A stretch of DNA of 64,000 bases, taken from Nocardia inohanensis NBRC 100128 (GTDB lineage: Bacteria; Actinomycetota; Actinomycetes; Mycobacteriales; Mycobacteriaceae). A program made the translations under genes and the position numbers. Shown here piece after piece: positions 36,530-45,010 of the stretch. The notes under the pieces are model-generated. The model searched no databases. It was not told where the DNA came from and saw nothing but the letters and a program-made list of their open reading frames with translations. Location: NCBI RefSeq assembly GCF_001612945.1, contig NZ_BDBK01000002.1, positions 124,001-188,000 of the forward strand, in the 5' to 3' direction. Every line of letters starts with the position of its first letter. Position 1 is the first letter of the stretch.

Positions 36530-36735
36530 ACGGGGGCAAAGCCCCCAAACCCCCTTCACAAGGGAACGGACCGCCCCGGGCCCTGGGGCTTCAGGGGGCA
36601 AAGCCCGTGAGCCCCTTTGAAGAGGGAACGGACCGCCCTGGGCCCTGGGGCTTCAGGGGGCAAAGCCCGTGAGCCCCTTTGAAGAGGGAACGGACCGCCC
36701 GGGGCCTGGGGTTTCAGGGGCGAAGCCCCTGAGAG
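36530..36735. repeat. 62-bp tandem repeat
   Basis: Two units (36561-36622 and 36623-36684) differ at a single base (CCCCGGG versus CCCTGGG). A diverged partial third unit runs from 36685, and a half unit precedes at ~36530. Each unit contains GGGGGCAAAGCCC hairpin-forming sequence. The repeat fills most of the 336-base gap between the ABC ATPase gene and menE and lies just downstream of menE. Nothing else is seen in the gap. Confidence 0.9.
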
Positions 36736-36755
36736 CTACGAGAGTTGTTTAACCC

Positions 36756-37919
36756 TCAGTGAGCGGAGTCGGCGAGCAGGTGTTCGCGCAGTTTGGCGCG
36801 GTCGGGCTTGCCTGGGCCGCGGAGCGGGAGTTCGTCGAGGACGGCTAGTTCGCGGGGGGCCGCGATGGCATCGAGTTCGGCCACCACGTGGTCTCGGAGT
36901 TCGTCCAGGGTAGGCGGAGTGACGCCCGCCACGGGGACGATCGCGGTGGCCACGCGCTGGCCGAGGCGGGCATCCGGGAGGCCGAGGACGACCACTTCGG
37001 AGACCGCCGGGTGGGTGATGAGGACGGCTTCGACGACCTGGGGGATGACCAGCAGGCCACCCGTCATGATCGCTTCGTCCAAACGGCCCGTGACGGTCAG
37101 CACGCCGTCTTCGAGGAAGCCCGCGTCTTCGGTGCGGAACCAGCCGGGTTCGGCGAAGGCGGCGTGGTCGGGTTGGCCGCGGTATCCCATCGCGAGGGTC
37201 GCGCCGCCGAGCAGGACGCGTCCGTCATCGATGCGAACTTCGGTGCCCGCCAGAGGTACTCCCTCGTACACACAGCCGCCGCAGGTTTCGCTCATGCCGT
37301 AGGTGCGGACGACGTTGATCCCGGCCGCGCGGGCGCGCGCCAAAACCGGTGCGGGCGTGGCGGCTCCGCCGACCAGCACGGCATCGAGACTCGCGAGCGC
37401 CTCGCGCCCGATCGGCTCGTCGAGGGCCTTGATCAGCTGCGTCGGCACCAGCGAGGTGTACTTGCGCGGACCCCGCATACCGGCGATCGCGCTGGCCAGT
37501 CCCTCGGGGAGGAACCCGCCGGAGACGTCCAGCATGGCCGGTTCGGTCCCGGCCAGAATGCTGCGCAACAGCACCTGGATGCCCGCGATGTGGTGGGTCG
37601 GCAAGGCCAGCAACCACTGGCCCGGCCCGCCGAGCCGCTCGTGCGTGGCGTCCCCGCTGGCCCGCAGGGCGGCCGCGGAAAGCATGGCCCCCTTGGGAAC
37701 TCCGGTGGTCCCGGAGGTGGTCACCACCAGCGCCACCTCGTCGTCGATGGACTCGCCGGGCCGCAGCGAACTCGAGAGGCGTTGCGCCTCACGGCGGTCA
37801 GTGGTGGGGATGGGCAGCCAGGCGGGGCCGTTGCCCTCCAAGGCTTCCCGCAGGTGCGGCAATACGTCACCGACGGCTGAGCCGGTGGGCATGGGGAGGG
37901 TGCGGAGGGTATTGCTCAC
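36756..37919 (-). CDS. menE: o-Succinylbenzoate-CoA ligase
   Basis: 387-residue acyl-adenylating enzyme of menaquinone synthesis. The AMP-binding motif is VVTTSGTTGVPKGAML. Others are VGGAATPAPVL, RTYGMSETCGG and YRGQPDHAAFAEPGWFRTEDAGFLEDGVLTVTGRLDE. The adenylation lysine region is LRGPGKPDRAKLREHL. The length is short, as typical of actinobacterial MenE. It starts a minus-strand region running up to menB. Confidence 0.95.
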   Translation of the reverse strand: MSNTLRTLPMPTGSAVGDVLPHLREALEGNGPAWLPIPTTDRREAQRLSSSLRPGESIDDEVALVVTTSGTTGVPKGAMLSAAALRASGDATHERLGGPGQWLLALPTHHIAGIQVLLRSILAGTEPAMLDVSGGFLPEGLASAIAGMRGPRKYTSLVPTQLIKALDEPIGREALASLDAVLVGGAATPAPVLARARAAGINVVRTYGMSETCGGCVYEGVPLAGTEVRIDDGRVLLGGATLAMGYRGQPDHAAFAEPGWFRTEDAGFLEDGVLTVTGRLDEAIMTGGLLVIPQVVEAVLITHPAVSEVVVLGLPDARLGQRVATAIVPVAGVTPPTLDELRDHVVAELDAIAAPRELAVLDELPLRGPGKPDRAKLREHLLADSAH

Positions 37920-37996
37920 GTTCGCGATCGTGCCATTTCGATGGAGGGCGGCGCGCGAGAGGGGCTCGGCGCCCGGATTCGATGGTGGTCGGTCGG

Positions 37997-38380
37997 TCAG
38001 TCGGACGTCGGTGTCGCCAGCGGCCAGCCACCGGCTGCCAGCCGGGAGGCCACCCGAGCGATATCGTCCTCGCCGGGCTGCTCCTTGGCAACTCGGGCGA
38101 TGGCGGCCTCGATATCGGTGCGCTCGATCTCCGAGGTGGCGACGCGCTCGTTCACCAGCTCCTCCACGATGAGATGCACCTCGTAATCGGTGAGCCGCCG
38201 GTGCAGCACCGCGAGCAGCGCCACATAGTCCGACTGCGGAACGCCCTGCGGATATCCGGCTTTCAGCCAGGCCAGCACCTTCTGCGGGACGCCGGCCAGC
38301 GGTAGCGAGGGCCGCGCGGGCTCGGCCGGGCGGGCGGGTTCGGCCGAATCGGGGGCGTTCGGCTGTTCCGGATTGCTCAT
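37997..38380 (-). CDS. DUF3349 protein (Rv0543c-like)
   Basis: 127 residues from ATG 38380. The first ~30 residues are Pro/Ala/Glu-rich. The rest is a small helical domain with GVPQKVLAWLKAGYPQGVPQSDYVALLAVLHRRLTDYEV, the DUF3349 pattern. Position between menE and pitA matches Rv0543c. Cytosolic, function unknown. Confidence 0.85.
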   Translation of the reverse strand: MSNPEQPNAPDSAEPARPAEPARPSLPLAGVPQKVLAWLKAGYPQGVPQSDYVALLAVLHRRLTDYEVHLIVEELVNERVATSEIERTDIEAAIARVAKEQPGEDDIARVASRLAAGGWPLATPTSD

Positions 38381-38405
38381 CAGCGTGCCTTTCGGTACGG
38401 CGGCG

Positions 38406-38675
38406 TCACGCGCCGAGCAGATGGATACCCAGTCGGGAGGCGAGGAATGCCCGTGCGATGAAGAGCACACCCACCACCACCGCGATCATGACCACGGCGA
38501 AGCAGATCGAGGAGACGGCCAGCGCGATCGATCGGGTGCCGCCGGTCGCGCCCGAATCCACCTGTGCGCGATAGCGAATCCCGATCGCGTAGATGGTGGG
38601 CAGGCCCGCGCCGAACAGCAGCGCGGCCAGGGTGACCTGCCACAGATCGGTGAGGTTGTTCAGGAACGTGTGCAT
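38406..38675 (-). CDS. Small two-pass membrane protein (Rv0544c-like)
   Basis: 89 residues. Helices LWQVTLAALLFGAGLPTIYAIGI and IALAVSSICFAVVMIAVVVGVLFIAR. The ATG at 38675 lies 11 bases downstream of the pitA stop, so it is probably cotranscribed with the phosphate transporter, as in mycobacteria. It may be an accessory of PitA; this is inference from conserved order only. Confidence 0.8.
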   Translation of the reverse strand: MHTFLNNLTDLWQVTLAALLFGAGLPTIYAIGIRYRAQVDSGATGGTRSIALAVSSICFAVVMIAVVVGVLFIARAFLASRLGIHLLGA

Positions 38676-38686
38676 GTTCGCGGCCC

Positions 38687-39931
38687 CTAACCGATTCCGT
38701 TGCTGACCGTGCCGCCGTCCTGCCGCAGCGGTGGCACGGCGTTTCCGGCGGCCCCGCCCGATCCCGGACCGGAGTCGCCGGGGCCGGGCGTTCCGCCCTT
38801 CCACTCGGCATTGACGTTGTGCGAGTTGACCGCGGTGTGCCGCGAGCGCATCCAGATCATCGCGGCCATGGCGATGAGCAGCGCGAAGACCACCAATACG
38901 CCCGCGAGCCCGCCGATTCCGTGCAGCAGCGCCCAGCACAGCGCGCCGACCACACCGGCCAGCGGCAGGGTGAGCACCCAGGCCACGACCATGCGCCCGA
39001 GCACCGCCCAGCGCACCTCCGCGCCCGGCCGTCCCAGTCCCGACCCGAGAATGGATCCGGTCACGGTCTGGGTGGTGGAGAGCGGCAGCCCGAAGTGCGC
39101 CGAGGTGAGAATGATCGCCGCCGAGGTGGATTCGGCCGCGAAGCCTTGCGGCGGCGCGATATCCACCAGGCCCTTGCCGAGCGTGCGGATAATGCGCCAG
39201 CCGCCCAAGCATGTTCCGGCCGCAATGGCGACCGCGCAGGACACGATCACCCACAGCGGCAGCGGATCGCTGGCCTTGGCGGAGCCGTGCGCGATCAGCG
39301 CCAGGAAGATGATGCCCATGGTCTTCTGCGCGTCATTGGTGCCGTGCGCGAGCGAGACCAGCGAGGCGGAACCGATCTGCCCCCACCGGAATCCGCGATC
39401 CACGGTCTTCTCGTTGCTGCCCCGGGTGATCCGGTACACCACCCACGAGCCGATGGCCGCGACCAGCGCCGCCACCACCGGAGCCAGCAGTGCCGGAATG
39501 ATGATCTTGGCGAGCACGCCCTTGCTGCCCGCGGTCCAGATCACCCCGTCCCAGCCCAGCGCCGCGATGGTCGCGCCGATCAACCCGCCGAAGAGTGCGT
39601 GCGAGGAACTCGACGGCAAACCCAGCAGCCAGGTGAACAGATTCCACAGGATGCCGCCGACCAGTCCCGCGAAGACGATGTCGAGCAGTGACCGCCCGCT
39701 GACTTCGGAGAGGTCGACGATGCCCTCCGCCACGGTGGCGGCGACCGCGACGCTGAGGAAGGCTCCGACGAGATTCAGCGCTCCGGAGAGGAGTACGGCC
39801 GTACGCGGGGGGAGCGCACCGGTGGCGATCGAGGTGGCCATCGCGTTCGCGGTGTCGTGGAATCCGTTGGTGAAGTCGAACGCCAGCGCAGTGAGAACAA
39901 CGATCAGCAGAACGAGCAGTTCGGCAGACAC
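38687..39931 (-). CDS. pitA: Low-affinity inorganic phosphate transporter
   Basis: 414 residues, PiT family (phosphate:cation symport). The two inverted signature motifs are DFTNGFHDTANAMATSIATG near residue 20 and SLAHGTNDAQKTMGI near residue 193. About ten helices follow, then a Gly/Pro/Ser-rich cytoplasmic tail of ~45 residues. Gene order with DUF3349 and the small membrane protein matches Rv0543c-Rv0545c. Confidence 0.95.
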   Translation of the reverse strand: MSAELLVLLIVVLTALAFDFTNGFHDTANAMATSIATGALPPRTAVLLSGALNLVGAFLSVAVAATVAEGIVDLSEVSGRSLLDIVFAGLVGGILWNLFTWLLGLPSSSSHALFGGLIGATIAALGWDGVIWTAGSKGVLAKIIIPALLAPVVAALVAAIGSWVVYRITRGSNEKTVDRGFRWGQIGSASLVSLAHGTNDAQKTMGIIFLALIAHGSAKASDPLPLWVIVSCAVAIAAGTCLGGWRIIRTLGKGLVDIAPPQGFAAESTSAAIILTSAHFGLPLSTTQTVTGSILGSGLGRPGAEVRWAVLGRMVVAWVLTLPLAGVVGALCWALLHGIGGLAGVLVVFALLIAMAAMIWMRSRHTAVNSHNVNAEWKGGTPGPGDSGPGSGGAAGNAVPPLRQDGGTVSNGIG

Positions 39932-40029
39932 ACCGTTCAGTTTGCGGCACGCCGTTCACGGCGTGTTAACCGACACCCCCGGACGCATCTCACAGCAACC
40001 CGTTTGCTAAGGCTTTCGCGCAACGAGAT

Positions 40030-40425
40030 TCAGTTCGGTTTCGCCCGGCTGTCCCGGCGAATCGGGTGGTCTGCGGGGATCTGCACCAGCACGATCGGCA
40101 CCCCGTCCGGATCGCGCAGCCACATCTCGATCAGGCCCCACGGCTCCTGCTTCGGGGCCCGATCGATGGGAATGCCGCGCAGCGCCAGCTCGGCCGCCGC
40201 GTCCGTGCAGTCGCGCACCTGCAACCAGATCGCGCCGGAGAAGCCCGCGGGAGCGTCGGCGGCGCGTCCGTGACCCGCGACCTCGATGAGCCCCTGCCCG
40301 GCGAAGAACACTGTCCCACCGGGATACTCGCGGGCAATGGCCAGCCCCAGCGCATCCCGGTAGAACTCCAGCGTCCGTTCGTAATCGACCGGACGCAGGA
40401 TCAACCGACTGCTGAGTATCTCCAT
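40030..40425 (-). CDS. VOC-family (glyoxalase/bleomycin resistance-like) protein
   Basis: 131 residues with two beta-alpha-beta-beta-beta units: SRLILRPVDYERTLEFYRDALGLAIAREY and IWLQVRDCTDAAAELALRGIPI. The conserved ending LIEMWLRDPDGVPIVLVQIP is the metal-binding module of VOC enzymes. Matches Rv0546c in order. Substrate unknown. ATG 40425. Confidence 0.87.
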   Translation of the reverse strand: MEILSSRLILRPVDYERTLEFYRDALGLAIAREYPGGTVFFAGQGLIEVAGHGRAADAPAGFSGAIWLQVRDCTDAAAELALRGIPIDRAPKQEPWGLIEMWLRDPDGVPIVLVQIPADHPIRRDSRAKPN

Positions 40426-40454
40426 GAGGCCACCTTGGCAGATGCGAAAAGGGG

Positions 40455-40475
40455 TTCGGGGGCAAAGCCCCCGAA
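40455..40475 (-). terminator. Hairpin downstream of menB
   Basis: TTCGGGGGC and GCCCCCGAA pair perfectly around an AAA loop, 22 bases beyond the menB stop on the minus strand. Confidence 0.6.
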
Positions 40476-40497
40476 AACCCCCGAAGGTCTCGGAATA

Positions 40498-41403
40498 TCA
40501 GAAGTACCAGGGGTACGGCTTCCAGTCCGGCTTGCGCTTCTCGAGGAACGCGTCGCGCCCTTCGACCGCTTCATCGGTCATGTACGCCAGCCGGGTGGCC
40601 TCGCCCGCGAAGAGCTGCTGACCGACCAGTCCGTCATCGGGAAGGTTGAAGGCGTACTTCAACATCCGGATGGCCTGCGGCGACTTGCCGAGAATCTCGG
40701 CGCTCCACTCCAGGGCCACATCCTCGAGTTCGGCATGGTCGATGACCGCGTTCACCGCGCCCATCCGATGCATCTCCTCGGCGGTGTACGGCCGTCCCAG
40801 GTAGAAGATCTCGCGAGCGAACTTCTGCCCCACCATCTTCGCGAGGTAGGCGCTGCCGTAGCCGGCGTCGAACGAACCCACATCGGCGTCGGTCTGCTTG
40901 AACCGGGCGTGCTCGCGCGAGGCCAGAGTGAGGTCGCAGGTGACGTGCAGCGAATGCCCGCCGCCCGCCGCCCAGCCGTTCACCAGCGCGATGACGACCT
41001 TCGGCATGAACCGGATCAACCGCTGCACCTCGAGGATGTGCAGTCGTCCGGCGCGCGCCACATCGACGGTGTCGGCGGTATCGCCGGTCGCGTACTGGTA
41101 TCCGCTGCGCCCGCGAATGCGCTGATCGCCGCCCGAGCAGAAGGCCCAGCCGCCGTCCTTGGGCGAGGGCCCGTTCCCGGTGAGCAGGACCGCGCCCACA
41201 TCGGAGCTCATGCGGGCGTGATCGAGCGCGTTGTAGAGCTCGTCGACGGTGTGCGGCCGGAAGGCATTACGGACTTCCGGACGATCGAAGGCGATCCGGA
41301 CGGTGCCCTGCTCGATGTGCCGGTGATACGTGATGTCTGTGAGGTTCTCGAACCCTGGCACGGGCCGCCACAGCGCGGAATTGAAGGTCACGGCCTCGAA
41401 CAT
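40498..41403 (-). CDS. menB: 1,4-dihydroxy-2-naphthoyl-CoA synthase
   Basis: 301-residue crotonase-fold enzyme that closes the naphthoate ring from o-succinylbenzoyl-CoA. Key blocks are RPEVRNAFRPHTVDEL, FCSGGDQRIRGRSGYQY, VNGWAAGGGHSLHVTCDLTLASRE (oxyanion hole) and DADVGSFDAGYGSAYLA (catalytic Asp). ATG 41403 is chosen by comparison with mycobacterial MenB; the frame is open further upstream. The ending KPDWKPYPWYF is typical. Confidence 0.95.
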   Translation of the reverse strand: MFEAVTFNSALWRPVPGFENLTDITYHRHIEQGTVRIAFDRPEVRNAFRPHTVDELYNALDHARMSSDVGAVLLTGNGPSPKDGGWAFCSGGDQRIRGRSGYQYATGDTADTVDVARAGRLHILEVQRLIRFMPKVVIALVNGWAAGGGHSLHVTCDLTLASREHARFKQTDADVGSFDAGYGSAYLAKMVGQKFAREIFYLGRPYTAEEMHRMGAVNAVIDHAELEDVALEWSAEILGKSPQAIRMLKYAFNLPDDGLVGQQLFAGEATRLAYMTDEAVEGRDAFLEKRKPDWKPYPWYF

Positions 41404-41735
41404 ACTGGTGAGCCCGCGCCCGTGGTGCAGCCACACCAGGGTGATTTCGATCCCTGTGTATTTCGCTGGTCGCGGATTTCGGTCGTGCGATAAGGGAGCT
41501 GATCGATAGCGGACCGGGTTACCCGAATGACGCTCGCCGGCCTTCGCAGTGTGTGGGAAGTGAACGCCGGTCAAACGAGAGCCGAAAGTGAAACGCTGCC
41601 AATCGATTGCGGGTGCTTTACAGTGCTGTTGCTGCCCTGGCAGTGAGACGCATGACGGCATCGTGTGTGCGGGGTCACCGGTGCGTATAGTTGCGTGCGC
41701 TCGTTCATCGAAAAACTATCCGGAGGAACCTGAAA
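41404..41735. other. Divergent intergenic region menB / DUF6918 gene
   Basis: 332 bases without a convincing gene. The menB frame remains open to 41661 but without homology. A TATAGT at 41686-41691 could be the -10 of the plus-strand gene; the -35 is poor. No inverted repeat or known operator was recognised. Confidence 0.4.
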
Positions 41736-42182
41736 GTGGTTGCAGCACTGTCTGAATCCCTGCTCGATGACGCCAAGCGTCCGGCCTTCATCGCCGACGC
41801 GCAGAAGGTTCTGGATGAGGAGGTGTCGGACAAGGGCGGCGCGTCGGGCCTCGCCGTGAAGGGTGGCTACGCCGCGATCAAGAAGGTCAGCCCTTCGATC
41901 GTGGGTGACGCGCTGGAGTCGTTCGCACCCAAGCTGGTCGCGCAGCTGGATCCGTACTGGGCCGAGTTCCAGGCTTCCGGCGCCGGCTCCTTCGCCGACC
42001 TGCTGGTCGCCAAGCAGGACGAGGTTGCCGAGGCGCTGCTCGCGGTGACCGACGCGCGTGCCGAGTCGTCCTCGCGCCCCGCGCTGACCAAGGTCTACAA
42101 CTCGATGCGCGGTTCGGCGAAGAAGCATGTCGCCGAGGCTCTTCCGCGCGTCGGCGCGCTCATTCAGCGCCACGCGGGTTAA
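41736..42182 (+). CDS. DUF6918 family protein
   Basis: 148 residues from GTG 41736, with GGAGG nine bases upstream. An all-helical, soluble small protein: ALSESLLDDAKRPAFIADAQKVLDEEV, KKVSPSIVGDALESFAPKLVAQLDPYW, then a Lys/Arg-rich C-terminus (SMRGSAKKHVAEALPRVGALI). Strong codon bias, a good Shine-Dalgarno and two terminators suggest high expression. Function unknown. Confidence 0.8.
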   Translation: MVAALSESLLDDAKRPAFIADAQKVLDEEVSDKGGASGLAVKGGYAAIKKVSPSIVGDALESFAPKLVAQLDPYWAEFQASGAGSFADLLVAKQDEVAEALLAVTDARAESSSRPALTKVYNSMRGSAKKHVAEALPRVGALIQRHAG

Positions 42183-42193
42183 CAAACTGACCG

Positions 42194-42220
42194 GTTCGCG
42201 ACCCGGTGGGGGTCGCGAAC
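42194..42220 (+). terminator. First hairpin after the DUF6918 gene
   Basis: 11-bp perfect stem GTTCGCGACCC with GGGTCGCGAAC, loop of five, beginning 11 bases after the stop. Confidence 0.65.
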
Positions 42221-42255
42221 TCGGTTTCATGACGATCGTATGCACGATCGCCCCC

Positions 42256-42290
42256 GGGATCGATCCCTAGCGGGATCGATCCCGTTTTTT
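42256..42290 (+). terminator. Strong intrinsic terminator
   Basis: Arms GGGATCGATCCC and GGGATCGATCCC (each self-complementary) around TAGC, followed by GTTTTTT. The T6 tail is unusual in this GC-rich genome. It also faces the convergent siderophore-interacting gene ending at 42296. Confidence 0.9.
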
Positions 42291-42295
42291 CGAAT

Positions 42296-43123
42296 TCACC
42301 CCTGGGCCTTGCCGACTCGCCAGTAACCGGTGAAAACGATGTCGGCCTTCGGGATTTCCCGCTCCTGTGCCAGGTAGCGGCGCACGCTCGCGCACAACTT
42401 CTGCTCACCGGCGACGAAGGCGTAAACCCCTCTTGCGGGAATCTCGGCCTGCCGCACCGCATCCGCGCAGAGCGCGCCGGCTTCGGCCTGTGCATCGGTG
42501 CGGATCAGCCAATTCACCTCGACGCCCTCCGGCGCATCCAGGTCCTGCTTGTCGTCCGCGCTCGGAATCTCGATGTACGCGGCGCCCTTCAGCTCGCGCG
42601 GCGCGGACCGCAGAATCCCGCCGATGGCCGGCAGCGCGCTCTCGTCACCCACCAGCAGCGACCATTCGGTGTGCTCCGGCGCCTGGTACGTGATGCCTTC
42701 GTCCAGCAGCCCCACCTTCGCCCCCGGCGTGGCACTGTTCGCCCAGGCGGCGGCGGGGCTGTCCTCGGCGTGCACGGCGAAATCGATATCGAGCTCGGCC
42801 GTGCTGCCGAACTCCCCGAAACCGGCAGCGCGGTAATCCCGCACGGTGTAGTTGCGCACCAGCGGCCGGTGCTCCTTGCCCATCATCAAGTACTGCGCGT
42901 ACCAGCCCAGGCTGGCGGTCGAGGTCGGCAGTTTGAGATTCCCGTCCTTGCCGGGCATGAACAGCCGGAACCACTGGTCGAATCCCATTGCGGTGAAACC
43001 GGACAACCCTTCGCCACCGAGCGTGACGCGAACGAAGTTCGGGCTGATCCGCTTGCTAGCCAGCACTTCGGGGGTCAGGATCGCCCGCTGCTCGGGCTTC
43101 AGGTACTTGGTGCGCTTCGCCAT
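42296..43123 (-). CDS. Siderophore-interacting protein (FAD-dependent ferric-siderophore reductase)
   Basis: 275 residues. N-terminal FAD-binding beta-barrel with RISPNFVRVTLGGEGLSGF and the flavin motif RPLVRNYTVRDYR; C-terminal NAD(P)H-binding half with SLLVGDESALPAIGGIL and a terminal FTGYWRVGKAQG. Such SIP proteins release iron from imported siderophores in the cytosol by reduction. An IdeR-type iron box lies five bases before the ATG, supporting iron repression. Confidence 0.92.
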   Translation of the reverse strand: MAKRTKYLKPEQRAILTPEVLASKRISPNFVRVTLGGEGLSGFTAMGFDQWFRLFMPGKDGNLKLPTSTASLGWYAQYLMMGKEHRPLVRNYTVRDYRAAGFGEFGSTAELDIDFAVHAEDSPAAAWANSATPGAKVGLLDEGITYQAPEHTEWSLLVGDESALPAIGGILRSAPRELKGAAYIEIPSADDKQDLDAPEGVEVNWLIRTDAQAEAGALCADAVRQAEIPARGVYAFVAGEQKLCASVRRYLAQEREIPKADIVFTGYWRVGKAQG

Positions 43124-43127
43124 GCGC

Positions 43128-43146
43128 TTAGGTTAGCAAACCCTAA
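43128..43146 (-). promoter_or_regulatory. IdeR/DtxR iron box
   Basis: TTAGGTTAGCAAACCCTAA matches TTAGGTTAGGCTAACCTAA at 15 of 19 positions. It overlaps a possible -10 (TAACCT on the minus strand) placed six bases from the ATG of the siderophore-interacting gene, so that mRNA may be leaderless. IdeR-Fe binding would block transcription in iron-replete cells. Confidence 0.8.
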
Positions 43147-43160
43147 CTAATACCATAATA

Positions 43161-43275
43161 TTTGCGGCCGTCCCGTTCTGGACCGAGTGGAGCGGGGGAG
43201 CGAAGCGGAGGAGCGGAGGGAGGGAAGAACGGGACATAAGGGCCGCAAACCCGCCCGGAGCGAAGCGGAGCGCAG
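43161..43275 (+). repeat. Structured repeat, copy A, upstream of menD
   Basis: Stem arms TTTGCGGCC + GTCCCGTTC pair with GAACGGGAC + GGCCGCAAA (a five-base ATAAG bulge between). The loop contains GGACCGAGTGGAGCGGGGGA and GCGAAGCGGAGGAGCGGAGG. A tail CCCGGAGCGAAGCGGAG follows the stem. Copy B at 53538-53655 (minus strand) is ~88% identical. Both copies point toward a men gene. Confidence 0.88.
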
Positions 43276-43334
43276 GAAACACTGTGAGCGGGGTGACGCA
43301 GCGCGATGATCGACTGTCTGAGAGGCTGGGAGTT

Positions 43335-44966
43335 GTGAATCCCTCGACAGCACAGGCGCAGGTCGTCGTCGACGAGCTCGCGCGCGGTGGCGTACGCGAC
43401 GTGGTCCTGTGCCCCGGATCGCGAAACGCGCCGCTGGCCTTCGCCTTACAGGCCGCCGACGCGGCCGGGCGGATCCGGCTGCACATGCGCATCGACGAAC
43501 GCAGCGCGGGCTTCCTGGCGATCGGCCTGGCGGTGGCCGCCGGCCGGCCGGTGCCCGTGGTCATGACCTCCGGCACCGCCGTCGCCAATCTCGGACCCGC
43601 CGTGCTGGAGGCCAACTACGCGCGGATTCCGCTCATCGTGATCAGCGCCAACCGGCCGTACGAGATGCTCGGCACCGGCTCGAATCAGACCGTCGAGCAG
43701 TTCGGCCTCTTCGGCAGCCAGGTGCGCGCGGCCATCAGCCTCGGGCTGGCCGAGCAGGAGGACGGCGCGGACCTGTACCCCAAGCAGAACAGCGTGTGGC
43801 GTTCGGCGGTGTGCCGGGTGCTGGCCGCCGCGCGCGGTACCCGTTCCGGCAACGCCGGGCCGGTGCAGTTCGACATTCCGCTGCGCGAACCCCTGGTCCC
43901 GGACGGCGCGGGCGCGCTGCTGCCCGCGGGGCGCGCGGGCGATCGGCCGTGGACCGCAACGCAATACGCGACCCTGGACGTCCCCCTGGACATCGATCTG
44001 ACACCGGACACGGTGGTCATCTCCGGGCACGGCGCGGGGCATCGGCCGGAGCTGGCCACGCTGCCGACGGTGGCCGAACCGACCGCCCCCATGCACGGCC
44101 CGGCACTGCATCCGCTCGCGCTGCCGCTGCTGAAACCCAAGCAGGCCATCATCACCGGGCGACCGACCCTGCACCGGCCGGTTTCGCGGCTGCTCGCCGA
44201 CCCCGAGGTCACCGTGTACGCGCTGACCACCGGCCCGCGCTGGCCCGATGTCTCCGGCAATGTGGTCGGCACCGGCACCCGCGCGGTCACCTACGGTGCG
44301 CCGCGCCCGCAGTGGCTCGAACACTGCCGCGACCTGAATGCCAAGGCCGTCAAGGTGGTTCGCGACGAACTGGCCGGACACCCGAAGCCGACCGGACTGC
44401 ATGTGGCGGCCGTGGTGATGGACGCCCTGCACGAGGGCGATCAGCTGCTGCTCGGCGCGTCCAACCCGGTCCGCGACGCCGCCCTGGTCTCGGCCCCGCG
44501 CGCCGGGGTGCGGGTGATGTCCAATCGCGGCGTGGCCGGTATCGACGGCACGGTCTCCGCGGCGGTCGGCGCGGCGCTCACCCATCCCGGCCGCACGGTC
44601 GCGCTGATGGGCGACCTGACCTTCCTGCACGATGCCTCCGGCCTGCTCATCGGCCCCGGTGAACCGCGCCCGGAGGACCTCACCATCGTGGTCGCCAATG
44701 ACGACGGCGGCGGCATCTTCGAACTGCTGGAACAGGGCGATCCGCAGTACGCGGGCGTCTTCGAACGCGTCTTCGGCACCCCGCACGGCATGGATCTGGC
44801 CGCACTCTGCGCCGCCTACCGCGTGCCGCACCGCCAGGTCGATCCGGCCCAGCTGGCCGTCGAACTCACCGGCAGCGCGCACGGCATCCGGGTGCTCGAG
44901 GTCGCGACCGAGCGGTCGAGCCTGCGGGAACTGCACGCCGCCGTGCGCGCGGGCGTCGCGGGCTGA
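43335..44966 (+). CDS. menD: 2-succinyl-5-enolpyruvyl-6-hydroxy-3-cyclohexene-1-carboxylate synthase
   Basis: ThDP enzyme that couples 2-oxoglutarate to isochorismate. 543 residues from GTG 43335 ([14 protein letters not shown], the family start); an in-frame GTG at 43284 with AGGAA upstream would add 17 residues. Key blocks are [29 protein letters not shown] (catalytic Glu), [17 protein letters not shown] and the ThDP-Mg motif [16 protein letters not shown]. Isolated from menB by unrelated genes; menC, which sits between them in mycobacteria, is missing here. Confidence 0.95.
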   Translation: MNPSTAQAQVVVDELARGGVRDVVLCPGSRNAPLAFALQAADAAGRIRLHMRIDERSAGFLAIGLAVAAGRPVPVVMTSGTAVANLGPAVLEANYARIPLIVISANRPYEMLGTGSNQTVEQFGLFGSQVRAAISLGLAEQEDGADLYPKQNSVWRSAVCRVLAAARGTRSGNAGPVQFDIPLREPLVPDGAGALLPAGRAGDRPWTATQYATLDVPLDIDLTPDTVVISGHGAGHRPELATLPTVAEPTAPMHGPALHPLALPLLKPKQAIITGRPTLHRPVSRLLADPEVTVYALTTGPRWPDVSGNVVGTGTRAVTYGAPRPQWLEHCRDLNAKAVKVVRDELAGHPKPTGLHVAAVVMDALHEGDQLLLGASNPVRDAALVSAPRAGVRVMSNRGVAGIDGTVSAAVGAALTHPGRTVALMGDLTFLHDASGLLIGPGEPRPEDLTIVVANDDGGGIFELLEQGDPQYAGVFERVFGTPHGMDLAALCAAYRVPHRQVDPAQLAVELTGSAHGIRVLEVATERSSLRELHAAVRAGVAG

Positions 44967-44970
44967 GCCG

Positions 44971-45001
44971 GGCGGCCGCGCGACCCGGTCGCGCGGCCGC
45001 C
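44971..45001. terminator. Bidirectional terminator after menD
   Basis: Near-perfect 15-base arms GGCGGCCGCGCGACC and GGTCGCGCGGCCGCC between convergent menD and the acidic-protein gene. Confidence 0.75.
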
Positions 45002-45010
45002 TTCCCGGAA

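Noticed and set aside
36530..36735. CRISPR array
   Set aside because: Units are head-to-tail 62-bp repeats without unique spacers.
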